The notes beneath the pieces are model-generated. The model was not told the origin of the DNA, did not search any database, and was given only the letters and a program-made list of their open reading frames with translations. From NCBI GenBank assembly GCA_041686355.1, contig JAWLDZ010000003.1, positions 1-64,000 of the forward strand: a DNA stretch of 64,000 bases, in the 5' to 3' direction. Positions 1 through 8,302 of the stretch are shown here, piece by piece; within the stretch, counting starts at the first letter, position 1; the number at the start of each line of letters is the position of its first letter. The DNA is from DSBN01 sp041686355. Lineage in GTDB: Bacteria; Spirochaetota; Spirochaetia; DSM-16054; Sediminispirochaetaceae. A program made the position numbers and the translations under genes.

Positions 1-800
1 AGACGAGTTTGGGCGATAAAACCGTGTTCAACTACTTCCCTGCGTACATGCTGTTTTTCTTTATCCAAAAGGGGAACCCAGTTGTATTCTGTTAACAATG
101 CCTCAATCTCCTTAAACTTCGCTTTGTAGTTCATGTGGGCATTTTCATGTACATAGTACCCAAGATAAACATATTCACTACCCCGCTGTTTCGCCAACGC
201 TATTTGCCGGAGCACTGCATAAGTGCCGAGACTCAGATGGGCATAGGCCGGATCCCAATAGCAATAAATTGCAGACAGCACAGTGGGGGTCATATCCATG
301 TGACTCACTGCCAACAATTTTTGCCCCTCGTATATCTGCAGCTCTTTTCCATAGGGTGCATTCTCAAAAAAGGAGCGTGTAAAATCCTCATAGCTCGGCT
401 CTCCGTTGTACTCGAAACGCTCCGAGTGGGCACAGTACAGCTTATACTTTTCTGCAGTAGGCTCAAGTTCACTCAAAATGACTTTCAAATGACGGTTTTT
501 CCTCAGCTGGCGTCTGAAGCTGCGGGTGAAGGTGAACGCTTGTACCGGAACACGTATTGGAATGCATTGGCGGCATTCACTGCACAGGGGCCGAAAGAAG
601 TGTTCTCCGAAATGCCGAAAACCGATTGAAAGCATGAAATTCAAGCCTTCAGCGTCAATCTCGCGGACCACAATGGTTTCACTTTCAAACGTGAGCCCAT
701 CGATATAGGGACACGGGGTTTCAAACAAACCCATCGGGATGCCTTTGATATTCATTCCAAAATACTCTGCAAAAAATGCCATTTTTTCAAGGGTTCCCAT
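1..800 (-). CDS. bpt: Aminoacyl-tRNA-protein transferase (ATE/Bpt family), 3' end outside window
   Basis: I translated the minus strand by hand: an open frame starts at the ATG at 800 and runs off the window after about 266 codons. It carries the cysteine-rich signature of the ATE family (FFRPLCSECRQCIPIRVPV, about residues 79-97) followed by the basic SFRRQLRKN stretch, and later YLGYYVHENAHMNYKAKF, the usual C-terminal half. Such enzymes transfer Leu or Arg from charged tRNA to the N-terminus of proteins, marking them for ClpS/ClpAP-type N-degron degradation. Bacterial Bpt (Leu onto N-terminal Asp/Glu) is the more likely activity, but substrate choice cannot be read from sequence. Family members are about 240-250 residues, so only a short tail should be missing. 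The gene is divergent from hisD. The ribosome site before 800 is weak; Met7 is an alternative start. Confidence 0.85.
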   Translation of the reverse strand, partial: MGTLEKMAFFAEYFGMNIKGIPMGLFETPCPYIDGLTFESETIVVREIDAEGLNFMLSIGFRHFGEHFFRPLCSECRQCIPIRVPVQAFTFTRSFRRQLRKNRHLKVILSELEPTAEKYKLYCAHSERFEYNGEPSYEDFTRSFFENAPYGKELQIYEGQKLLAVSHMDMTPTVLSAIYCYWDPAYAHLSLGTYAVLRQIALAKQRGSEYVYLGYYVHENAHMNYKAKFKEIEALLTEYNWVPLLDKEKQHVRREVVEHGFIAQTR

Positions 801-856
801 CTTCACTTTAAATCATGTTGGTGCGGCGCATGAGGTAGAAACTAGTGCAACCGACA

Positions 857-885
857 TTGACTGTCTCGGGTTGGTGTACTACAGT
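857..885 (+). promoter_or_regulatory. Putative sigma70-type promoter of the hisD operon
   Basis: TTGACT (857-862) and TACAGT (880-885) are separated by 17 bases. The predicted transcript start near 892 lies about 20 nt before the chosen hisD ATG at 912 and downstream of position 900, which disfavours the in-frame ATG at 900. Recognised by eye only. Confidence 0.45.
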
Positions 886-911
886 ATTTTAACTACTACA
901 TGGAAAGAGAA

Positions 912-2216
912 ATGCAGATATACATACAAAAATGGAAAGAATACAGCGACGAACAAAAGAGCAGGATGTTTCAGCGCTCGGAAATAGATATTTCTGAGGT
1001 AGAGGATTCGATCGCAAAGATAATCGAGCAGGTGCGCCTAAAGGGCGATCAGGCCCTCATAGAGTATACTCAACGTTTCGATAAGGCCGACCTTAGGGCT
1101 ATACCGCTGCAGGTACAACCGGAGGAGTTCGAAGCCGCGGCTTTAGCCCTTGATGAAGACCTTAAGAAATCCATTGAGTTTGCAGTCAATACTACCTGGG
1201 ACTACCACTTGTCTCAAAAGCCGGAGAGCATGCACATGAAGGAGCTGCACCCCGGACTTATAGCCGGGGAACGGGCTCTGCCGATTGATTCGGCCGGACT
1301 CTACGTTCCGCGGGGCCGCGGCAGTTTTCCTTCTATGCTGTATATGCTGGCGGTGCCCGCAAAAATCGCAGGGGTTCCTTCAATTCAAATTGTCACCCCG
1401 CCAAACCCGGACGGAAGTGTCGATGCGGCCTGTCTGTACGCTGCCGAGCTTATCGGTATCGAGAAAGTTTTTCGGGTGGGGGGTGCCCATGCAATTGCAG
1501 CCCTGGCTTACGGTACCGAAAGCATCCCGGGGGTGCTCAAGGTAGTCGGTCCCGGCAGCAGCTACGTCACGGCGGCCAAACGCCTGCTGGCCTCTAAAAT
1601 AGATGCAGGCTTACCCGCCGGTCCTTCGGAATCTATGATTATTGCCGACGAACAGGCGGATGCCTGGAATATTGCCTTGGATTTAATGGTCGAGGCGGAA
1701 CACGGATCCGACTCCTGTGCTCTGCTGTTGACGGACTCATCCGCCCTGGCAGAAAAGGTCCGCTCCAGTGTAAGCGAAATTGGCAGTTCCCTGCCCGCAC
1801 CGCGGGCCGGATTTGTACAGGATGTGTTTAACAGATACGGGGGTATTATCCTCACCGAATCTATCGATGAGGCGGTTGAAATTGCGAACCGCTTTGCCCC
1901 GGAACACCTGCTGATTAATACCAGCGAACCCTTTTACAGCATGAAAAAAATCACCAATGCCGGTGAAATCCTGTTGGGAAGGCACCTTCCCTTTTCGGCG
2001 GCCAATTACAGTACTGGTGCAAATGCAGTATTACCCACCGGCGGCTGGGCCAAGAGCTACTCTCCGGTATCGGTCCGAGATTTTATAAAATTTTCATCGG
2101 TGGTGTATGCAGAGAAAAGCGGGTATCAACAGTTGAAAGAGCACGTAATACGTATTGCCGACTATGAAGGCTTCATCACCCATGGAAACGCCCTTAAGAT
2201 GCGGAGGGAGGAATGA
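912..2216 (+). CDS. hisD: Histidinol dehydrogenase
   Basis: Catalyses the last two steps of histidine synthesis, the NAD-dependent oxidation of L-histidinol to L-histidine, in the cytoplasm. The 434-residue product has the normal length and the family landmarks: the GPGSSYVTAAKRLL nucleotide-site region, the long signature with EAEHGSDSCALLLT, and NRFAPEHL, which carries the catalytic Glu-His pair. I chose the ATG at 912 because GGAAAGAG sits 5-6 nt upstream; the ATG at 900 has no ribosome site. The stop overlaps the folC start (ATGA), so the two are translationally coupled. The only other his gene in view is hisC, two genes downstream, so the rest of the pathway must be elsewhere. Confidence 0.95.
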   Translation: MQIYIQKWKEYSDEQKSRMFQRSEIDISEVEDSIAKIIEQVRLKGDQALIEYTQRFDKADLRAIPLQVQPEEFEAAALALDEDLKKSIEFAVNTTWDYHLSQKPESMHMKELHPGLIAGERALPIDSAGLYVPRGRGSFPSMLYMLAVPAKIAGVPSIQIVTPPNPDGSVDAACLYAAELIGIEKVFRVGGAHAIAALAYGTESIPGVLKVVGPGSSYVTAAKRLLASKIDAGLPAGPSESMIIADEQADAWNIALDLMVEAEHGSDSCALLLTDSSALAEKVRSSVSEIGSSLPAPRAGFVQDVFNRYGGIILTESIDEAVEIANRFAPEHLLINTSEPFYSMKKITNAGEILLGRHLPFSAANYSTGANAVLPTGGWAKSYSPVSVRDFIKFSSVVYAEKSGYQQLKEHVIRIADYEGFITHGNALKMRREE

Positions 2217-3613
2217 GCGGATCCAGTAACCCGGTTGAAGAGCTGTTCGCCTATTTTGGATCATTTGTAAATTTTGAACAGAAGCAAAAGCAGACAATTC
2301 GAGAATACCGCCTGGACCGCATGCATCAGCTCCTCAATTTTTTTGGAAATCCGCAGACTCAGCTGCACACCATTCATATCGCCGGTTCAAAGGGAAAGGG
2401 ATCTACCGCCATCTATCTTGCCCGCGGTTTGGAAGCTCTTGGTTTTACCACCGGGTTATACAGTTCTCCCCACATCAGCAACTACCGGGAACGCATCACC
2501 AGGGCGGGCAACTTTTTCCCAACCGAATTGTACCTCAAGGTCGGCGGTCGAATAAAAAAGGCCCTTCCGGAGTTTAGCCGTACGGTACTGGCCGGGGAGG
2601 CCGAACCGACGGCGTTTGAATTATTTACCCTTTATGCATTTCTCCTGTTTCTAGAGGCCGGATGCAGCTATGCGGTAATAGAGACGGGAATCGGGGGACG
2701 GCTGGATGCCACCAATGTAATCACCCCACAGGCGGCGGTCATCACTCCAATTGAGCTGGAACATACCGACATTTTAGGCTCGACCCTGGAACAGATCGCT
2801 TCCGAAAAGGCCGGAATTATCAAACCGAGGGTACCGGTGTTTGTTTCTCGTCAGGGGGAAAAAGCCCTGGAGGTGCTCAGGGAAAAGGCAGAACACATGG
2901 AGAGTCCATTTTATTACTTTCCCGACTACCTCCAAGAGTTCTCGGCGTCGGTCGACTCCCTTGGTACCCGCCTGCGGCTTCAATGGAAGGACGACTCCCA
3001 AGGGAAGAATAGTTCCCGCGCCCCTCAAGACAAAGAGGTTGCACTCAAACTAACAATGCAGGGGGAGGTGCAGGCTGAAAACGCTGCACTGGCTCTTAGT
3101 GTTATGCGGGTGCTGCTGCCGGAACAGTTCGCCTCAAGCAGCTATCCTGCTATGCTGCAGGCTGTGGCATCCGCCGGCTTGCCGGGACGAATGGAAAAGT
3201 GCCGATCCGCCCCGGCGGTAATCCTTGACGGAGCGCATACCCCCTCATCGATACAGCGCACAGTCGCTGCGTTCCAGCAGGTGTACGGCTCGCAGGGCAT
3301 CTGTATTTTCGGCTCGGTAGAGGGCAAAAACACCCTCGCTATGGCCGAAGCTGTCACAAAGGCCTTCAGTGATATTATTATTTCGCAGCCCGGAAGGTTT
3401 AAACCGAACTCTCCGGAGGATGTGGTAAAGGTATTTCACAGTCTTACCGCATCAGCAGAGCTGATTACAAACCCAAGCACTGCCCTTCAAAAAGCTTTGG
3501 AGCTCTCCGGGGGCACCCGTCCGATCCTAGTAACAGGATCATTTTACATGGTGGCTGAAATCCGACCACTTCTGCATACAGAACACACTTCAGGCATCCA
3601 GGAGGTTATATGA
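2213..3613 (+). CDS. folC: Bifunctional dihydrofolate/folylpolyglutamate synthase
   Basis: ATP-dependent ligase of the Mur ligase superfamily that adds glutamate to dihydropteroate or to folates, giving retained polyglutamate cofactors. The 466-residue product shows the family P-loop GSKGKGST (about 58-65), the SSPHISNYRERI loop, ETGIGGRLDATN and the central EHTDILG motif that places the ATP/metal-binding histidine; DGAHTP begins the C-terminal domain. A strong GGAGGGAGG ribosome site lies inside the end of hisD, and both ends overlap neighbours by four bases (ATGA with hisD and hisC). Folate chemistry is not part of the histidine pathway proper, so its position between hisD and hisC is unusual. 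Whether it has both activities cannot be told from sequence. Confidence 0.92.
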   Translation: MSGSSNPVEELFAYFGSFVNFEQKQKQTIREYRLDRMHQLLNFFGNPQTQLHTIHIAGSKGKGSTAIYLARGLEALGFTTGLYSSPHISNYRERITRAGNFFPTELYLKVGGRIKKALPEFSRTVLAGEAEPTAFELFTLYAFLLFLEAGCSYAVIETGIGGRLDATNVITPQAAVITPIELEHTDILGSTLEQIASEKAGIIKPRVPVFVSRQGEKALEVLREKAEHMESPFYYFPDYLQEFSASVDSLGTRLRLQWKDDSQGKNSSRAPQDKEVALKLTMQGEVQAENAALALSVMRVLLPEQFASSSYPAMLQAVASAGLPGRMEKCRSAPAVILDGAHTPSSIQRTVAAFQQVYGSQGICIFGSVEGKNTLAMAEAVTKAFSDIIISQPGRFKPNSPEDVVKVFHSLTASAELITNPSTALQKALELSGGTRPILVTGSFYMVAEIRPLLHTEHTSGIQEVI

Positions 3614-4686
3614 ACCCAGCACTTGTCTCGGCGCGAGCCCGCGGGCTGACCCCTTATACCCCCGGCGAACAGCCCCAGGATAAAACCTACATCAAACTGA
3701 ATACAAATGAGAATCCCTATCCCCCCGCCCCTGCTGTCCAGACTCAGCTTCAGGAATACAGCGCAGAGGAACTCAGGCTCTACCCCGATCCCAGCTCTAC
3801 ACAGCTCCGTGAGTCATTGGCCGGGCACTATCGACTGTCCACAGAGGAGGTCTTCGTCGGAAACGGATCGGATGAGGTTCTCTCGTTTGCTTTTTACGCC
3901 TTTTTTGACCCCCAGAAGGGACCGGTTCTCTTTCCAGCCCACACTTACAGCTTTTATCCGGTGTACTGCTCTTACTACGGCTTGGAATACCGGAAAATTC
4001 CAATGAGTGAAAATTTTTCAGTGCAGCTATCGGGTTTCAGTGAACAGGATACTTTTTCGGGTGTCATTTTTCCTAATCCAAATGCTCCCACGGGAGTTGC
4101 ACTTGCTCAAGATCAAATCACCGACTTTCTGCGTTCGGCACGCAGGGACCGTGTATATGTAATCGACGAGGCGTATGTTGATTTCGGTGCCGAGTCCTGC
4201 AGCGGTCTGGTTCGAGAGTTTCCCAATTTACTGGTGGTACACACTTTTTCCAAAAGCCGTTCGTTGGCCGGTTTGCGACTCGGCTTCGCCCTGGGAAATC
4301 CGGAACTTATAGCCACGCTTTTCACCGTAAAGGACTCGTTCAATTCCTATCCTTTAAACCGCTTAAGCCAGCAGCTCGCCCTTCGCGCATTGGAGGATGA
4401 AAGCTACTATGAGAAAATCCAAAAGAAGGTAATTGAAACCCGCGAGAACACAACCGACAGGCTTCGTACTCGAGGGTGGTATGTGTTGCCCTCCTCGGCC
4501 AACTTTATTTTTGCATCCGCCCCGGGAATTGACGGACATACTCTGTATTCCGATTTAAAACAGAGGGGAATTTTAGTTCGCCACTTTAATCATTCTGGTA
4601 TTAAAGAGTTTGTTCGTATTACCATAGGAACCGAAGAACAGATGGATAGCTTAGTAGCCAACTTAGATGCGCTTTATTCAAAATAG
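3610..4686 (+). CDS. hisC: Histidinol-phosphate aminotransferase
   Basis: PLP-dependent class I/II aminotransferase converting imidazole-acetol phosphate and glutamate to histidinol phosphate. The 358-residue length is typical. Visible motifs are LNTNENPYPP near the N-terminus, GNGSDEVL, PNPNAPTG, VIDEAYVDFG and HTFSKSRSLAGLRLG, where Lys215 should form the Schiff base with PLP. The start is coupled to folC by ATGA. Two hairpins follow the stop at once, so the hisD-folC-hisC transcript probably ends here. HisC-like enzymes can also act on aromatic amino-acid precursors; linkage to hisD makes the histidine role likely. Confidence 0.92.
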   Translation: MNPALVSARARGLTPYTPGEQPQDKTYIKLNTNENPYPPAPAVQTQLQEYSAEELRLYPDPSSTQLRESLAGHYRLSTEEVFVGNGSDEVLSFAFYAFFDPQKGPVLFPAHTYSFYPVYCSYYGLEYRKIPMSENFSVQLSGFSEQDTFSGVIFPNPNAPTGVALAQDQITDFLRSARRDRVYVIDEAYVDFGAESCSGLVREFPNLLVVHTFSKSRSLAGLRLGFALGNPELIATLFTVKDSFNSYPLNRLSQQLALRALEDESYYEKIQKKVIETRENTTDRLRTRGWYVLPSSANFIFASAPGIDGHTLYSDLKQRGILVRHFNHSGIKEFVRITIGTEEQMDSLVANLDALYSK

Positions 4687-4745
4687 TTTCGCATGCCGCT
4701 TCGCGGCAACCGAAACGACGAAAATAGCCGTATTCGGCTATTTTC
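4686..4745 (+). terminator. Tandem hairpins between hisC and the macro-domain gene
   Basis: Two adjacent perfect hairpins. The first (4686-4716) nests TGCCGC-TTC-GCGGCA inside GTTTCG/CGAAAC. The second (4720-4745) pairs GAAAATAGCCG with CGGCTATTTTC across a TATT loop. The second ends in TTTTCTTAAT, a weak U-tract, and the next gene's AGGAGG lies only 5 nt downstream. It may be an intrinsic terminator, or a structure that meters read-through into, or translation of, the next gene. Confidence 0.6.
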
Positions 4746-4762
4746 TTAATAGGAGGAATCTT

Positions 4763-5314
4763 ATGAAGAAGCTGCTGCAGGATCGTGTGATTGTTCAAAC
4801 CGGGGATATTACCTCAATTGAAGTTGATGCTATTGTAAATGCCGCAAACTCCAGTTTGATGGGGGGCGGCGGGGTTGATGGGGCGATCCACCGCCGTGGA
4901 GGTGCTGCAATTCTACGGGAGTGCAAGGAGATCCGGCAACATCAGTATCCGGAAGGTCTTCCAACCGGTAAAGCAGTGATTACCAATGCAGGTAAGCTCC
5001 CCTCTTCCCATGTAATACATACGGTCGGCCCGGTATGGCACGGGGGTAATCAAAATGAAGAACAACAGCTTGAAGCGGCGTATATCAATTCCCTTTCAGT
5101 TGCTGCTGAAACCGGATTAAAAACAGTTGCCTTTCCAGCTATCAGCACTGGAGTATACGGCTTTCCGAAATCAAGGGCCGCCACTATTGTGTTTCAGACT
5201 ATCAAGCAGTTTCTCGGCTGTCACAGCCTCCCTAGAGAGGTGTACCTGATCTTTTTCAGCAGCGATGACGAGCAGATATTTCTTGAGACATTGCTAACCC
5301 ACAATCTGGAGTAA
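4763..5314 (+). CDS. Macro-domain protein, probable O-acetyl-ADP-ribose/ADP-ribosyl hydrolase
   Basis: A 183-residue stand-alone macro domain, about the size of YmdB-like hydrolases. It has the ADP-ribose-binding features of the active subfamily: GDIT (14-17), DAIVNAANSSLMGGGGVDGA (22-41, with the catalytic-loop Asn and the GGGGVDGAIH phosphate loop), VIHTVGPVW, and the second phosphate loop AISTGVYGFP. These enzymes remove ADP-ribose from proteins or deacetylate O-acetyl-ADP-ribose made by sirtuins. The start at 4763 follows AGGAGG with good spacing; a longer frame starting inside hisC has no support. The RqcH-like gene begins 3 nt after the stop and uses a GGAG formed by the last codons, so the two are probably cotranslated. 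No ADP-ribosyltransferase or toxin partner is visible nearby. Confidence 0.88.
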   Translation: MKKLLQDRVIVQTGDITSIEVDAIVNAANSSLMGGGGVDGAIHRRGGAAILRECKEIRQHQYPEGLPTGKAVITNAGKLPSSHVIHTVGPVWHGGNQNEEQQLEAAYINSLSVAAETGLKTVAFPAISTGVYGFPKSRAATIVFQTIKQFLGCHSLPREVYLIFFSSDDEQIFLETLLTHNLE

Positions 5315-5317
5315 CCG

Positions 5318-6754
5318 TTGTCATTAAACTGGAAAGAGATCGATCTCGTTCTGGGAGAGCTTCAACTTGAGAACAGCTCTATCCAGAAAATTCGGCAACC
5401 TGATTTCAAGACCCTTGTGCTTGACCTCTACGCTCCGGGAAATAGACAAAGCCTGTTCATTTCTCTGTCCCAAGGAAAAACCCGTCTCCATCGCCTCACC
5501 CGTTCCTTCAAAAATCAAGTTCCCCTGCAGCGTTTTGCCCAGTTTTTGCGCTCGCGCATCAAGGGAGGGAAGATTCGCACCGCAGAACAGATAGGCGGCG
5601 AGCGGATAGTACGCCTGGAGATTACCCGCGCAGGAGAAACAACTCTGCTGTACCTGCGGTTGTGGGGAGGAGCTGCAAATATTATCGCCACCGACAGCAG
5701 TAATGTCATCCTGGACGCATTTTACCGGCGCCCCAAGCGCAACGAAGTTTCTGGCGAGTACTTTAACCCCCAAGAGCTGATTGCCAAGGCCAAATCAAAA
5801 ATCCCGGAAGTCTCCGCCGCCAAAAAGTTCACCCCCCGTGAGTACCCCGCCTCAATGAGCTTCAATCAGTTCATTGAGCAGGAGTATTTCAAGCGCGAGA
5901 TCGAACAAGAGTTAGGCAACCTTAGAGAGCGGGCAAAAACACTGCATGAAAAACAGATAGCCAATATCGATTCTAAACTCACCGAACTACAGCGCAAGTC
6001 CTATGACAATGAAGAACTGGAGAGCTTAAAACAGACCGGTGACCTTATAATGGCCAATCTGTATGTAATTCCGCCGGGAAGTCATTGGGTACGCTTGGAT
6101 GATTTCTATCATGAGAACGCCCCCTCCGAAATAGAATTAGATCCCACCCTCAGCCCTCAGCAAAACGGCGAGGCATATTATAAAAAATATAGGAAAGCAA
6201 AGCGTCAACGGGAGCATCTTAAAGAGGAAGTTGCCAGCCTAGAACAGAGTAAGCGGCAACTGCAGCAGCAGGCTGAACAGCTGTATGCAATCGAAAACCC
6301 TGAACAGCAGCTGCAGGCACTTAAGGAGTTTATTTCCCAGTACAGCCCCAAAAAAGGAGAAAAGCCCGGTACTACCACACCGGGCTTACGCTTTCAGTCC
6401 GGACAGTTCACAATTCTGGTAGGACGAACCGCCAAGGAGAACGACGCTCTCCTCCGTCATTATGTGCGGGGCAATGATTACTGGCTGCACACCCGCGATT
6501 ATCCAGGGGGATATGTTTTTATAAAATACATCTCCGGTAAATCGGTTCCCCTGGAGACCCTGCTGGATGCCGGCAATTTAGCTTTGCATTACTCTAAAGG
6601 AAGAACCGGAGGTAAGGCTGACCTTTATTACACCCAGGTAAAATACCTTCGACGGGCAAAAGAGGGCCCCCAAGGCCTGGTGATTCCAACTCAGGAGAAA
6701 AACATCTCAATAGAACTTGAGGAAGAACGTATTCAGCGACTACTCGGCAGCTAA
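5318..6754 (+). CDS. NFACT-family ribosome quality-control protein (RqcH/Rqc2-like), compact form
   Basis: RqcH binds stalled 50S-peptidyl-tRNA complexes and recruits tRNA-Ala to add C-terminal alanine tails that mark the nascent chain for degradation. This 478-residue product has an NFACT-N domain (about 1-150, KIRQPDFKTLVLDL and WGGAANIIATDSSNVILDAF), a long coiled coil (about 190-340) and NFACT-R (about 360-470) with NDYWLHTRDYPGGYVF and ALHYSKGR. It is shorter than Bacillus RqcH (about 570): the coiled coil follows NFACT-N almost directly, leaving little room for the helix-hairpin-helix region. The DR pair of NFACT-N reads Glu95-Arg96 here. The start is TTG at 5318, 7 nt after GGAG. It could be a diverged member with another RNA-binding role. 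Confidence 0.8.
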   Translation: MSLNWKEIDLVLGELQLENSSIQKIRQPDFKTLVLDLYAPGNRQSLFISLSQGKTRLHRLTRSFKNQVPLQRFAQFLRSRIKGGKIRTAEQIGGERIVRLEITRAGETTLLYLRLWGGAANIIATDSSNVILDAFYRRPKRNEVSGEYFNPQELIAKAKSKIPEVSAAKKFTPREYPASMSFNQFIEQEYFKREIEQELGNLRERAKTLHEKQIANIDSKLTELQRKSYDNEELESLKQTGDLIMANLYVIPPGSHWVRLDDFYHENAPSEIELDPTLSPQQNGEAYYKKYRKAKRQREHLKEEVASLEQSKRQLQQQAEQLYAIENPEQQLQALKEFISQYSPKKGEKPGTTTPGLRFQSGQFTILVGRTAKENDALLRHYVRGNDYWLHTRDYPGGYVFIKYISGKSVPLETLLDAGNLALHYSKGRTGGKADLYYTQVKYLRRAKEGPQGLVIPTQEKNISIELEEERIQRLLGS

Positions 6755-6817
6755 TACGAGCAAAACCTGAACTACTAGATTATCCCTGTTCGAACATGGA
6801 TTGAAAGAGTAGGCCAA

Positions 6818-7747
6818 GTGCGAGATAATATAACTATGGAAACTGGATCGAAGCTTCGTGCTCCAATTGTAAGCGGCATATTTTATCCGGAAGATGCGGA
6901 TGAACTTGCACGTATAGTGCAGGATAGGCTGGAGAGGGCATCCGCCGAAGAGGACAATCAGACAAATCCTCTACCGGACCAGCAGCTGCGCGTTTTGCTT
7001 GTACCCCATGCCTCATATCAGCATGTAGGAAGTTACCTTGCCCGAGCCTTTCGTCTTGTATCTCAGGCCATGCACATTGAACGGGTGGTCCTTGTATCCA
7101 CAGTACATCGGGATTTTGAGGAGCGGGTGTGGCTTCCGGGTTTCGAAGCATTCAGCTGTCCCCTCGCCGATTTCCCGGTGGATACCCAGCTGATCCGCAG
7201 CCTCATTGACAGTTCCAGCGATAGTTATTCCAGTGTCAATTCTTTCAGCGATGGAAACCCGTTTCAGATAAATAATGTTCCCTTTGCAGAGGAGCATTCC
7301 CAGGAGATACTCCTGCCCATGCTTGCCCAAACAGCCCCCAAGGCTATTATTCTGCCGCTGCTGCTGGGACAAAACTCACGAGAGCTCATACAGCACACCG
7401 CACATACTTTAAAACAGTTGCAGTTGAATAGCGACCCGCACAGCCTGTTTATCATCAGCTCTAACCTCAGCGGTTTTACCGATTCAGTGAATGCCCAAAG
7501 ACAGGCACAGAGTGTACTCTCTGAACTTGGGCAGGACTCGCCTGATTTTTTGGCCTCACGCCTAATTACAGCCTGTGGTCGGGGCGGACTGCAGCTGGTA
7601 CAGGAACTGTTCCACAGAGAGCTTACGTACCTCAATTTGGAGGTGGGACGCTCAGGGGTAATACAGCCGGAGCAGCGAGAGGTCTGGTACGGAAGCTTTG
7701 CCGGTTATACCCCTAAAATGACACCCACTGACAGGGAGGAATTATGA
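6818..7747 (+). CDS. amrB: AmmeMemoRadiSam system protein B (Memo family)
   Basis: A 309-residue Memo-like protein, a fold related to class III extradiol dioxygenases but of unsettled bacterial function. Visible landmarks are KLRAPIVSGIFYPED at the N-terminus, PHASYQHVG around residue 65 (usual form PHAGYxYSG, with the metal-site His), RVVLVSTVHRDF and EEHSQEILLPML around residue 158. Memo and AMMECR1 genes are commonly found together with a radical SAM gene; here amrA follows with a four-base overlap, but no radical SAM gene is in the window. The start is uncertain: GTG at 6818 (weak GTAGG upstream) or ATG at 6836. A 63-base gap separates it from the RqcH-like gene, with no terminator seen. 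Confidence 0.85.
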   Translation: MRDNITMETGSKLRAPIVSGIFYPEDADELARIVQDRLERASAEEDNQTNPLPDQQLRVLLVPHASYQHVGSYLARAFRLVSQAMHIERVVLVSTVHRDFEERVWLPGFEAFSCPLADFPVDTQLIRSLIDSSSDSYSSVNSFSDGNPFQINNVPFAEEHSQEILLPMLAQTAPKAIILPLLLGQNSRELIQHTAHTLKQLQLNSDPHSLFIISSNLSGFTDSVNAQRQAQSVLSELGQDSPDFLASRLITACGRGGLQLVQELFHRELTYLNLEVGRSGVIQPEQREVWYGSFAGYTPKMTPTDREEL

Positions 7748-8298
7748 GTTTTACTCTTTCTTCACAGGAAAAATCAATTTTGCTAAAAACGGCCCGCGAG
7801 AGCCTCCGCGGAGCACTTACCGGGGAGCCCCCCCAGTATCCCGAGGTAACCGAGAATCTGAGAGAGAACTGCGGTGCCTTTGTCACCCTGCATAAGGGGG
7901 ATAAACTGCGGGGCTGCATCGGGCATATAATCGCCACAAAACCGCTTATCGAAGCGGTAAAAGAGTTAGCCCGGGCAAGCGCATTTGAAGATCCTCGGTT
8001 CCCCCCTCTGGGCCTATCTGAATTGGATGCGGTAGACATAGAGATTTCCGTGCTTACCCCTCTGGAACGGGCTGAATCGCCCGAAGAGGTTGAAGTGGGA
8101 GTGCATGGGGTCTATATTAAATCCGGTGCCCGTGCGGGCGTATTACTGCCCCAAGTACCGGTAGAACAGGGCTGGAACCGTCGTCAATACTTAAGCAACC
8201 TCTGCCTAAAGGCAGGCCTTCCCGGCGACTGCTGGACCAGCCCCCAGGCCGAGTTGTATCTGTTTACTGCCATAGTGTTTGGAGAGAAGGAGCAATAA
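7744..8298 (+). CDS. amrA: AmmeMemoRadiSam system protein A (AMMECR1 domain)
   Basis: A 184-residue single AMMECR1 domain. The family hallmark LRGCIGH is at about residues 55-61, followed by the conserved middle AFEDPRFPPLGLSELD and EISVLTPLE, then GVLLPQVPVEQGW. The family's reaction is not firmly known; it nearly always travels with Memo and often with a radical SAM enzyme, suggesting a shared modification or small-molecule pathway. The ATG overlaps the amrB stop (ATGA), and GGGAGG before the start is a good ribosome site, so amrB and amrA should be cotranslated. The downstream membrane protein starts 4 nt after the stop. Confidence 0.88.
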   Translation: MSFTLSSQEKSILLKTARESLRGALTGEPPQYPEVTENLRENCGAFVTLHKGDKLRGCIGHIIATKPLIEAVKELARASAFEDPRFPPLGLSELDAVDIEISVLTPLERAESPEEVEVGVHGVYIKSGARAGVLLPQVPVEQGWNRRQYLSNLCLKAGLPGDCWTSPQAELYLFTAIVFGEKEQ

Positions 8299-8302
8299 TT
8301 TT

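Noticed and set aside
135..629. 164-codon plus-strand open frame
   Set aside because: It lies wholly antisense to the bpt gene, whose minus-strand translation has clear family motifs; the plus frame has no recognisable protein.
4667..4762. N-terminal extension of the macro-domain protein into the end of hisC
   Set aside because: It would translate through both hairpins and has no ribosome site, while AGGAGG precedes the ATG at 4763.
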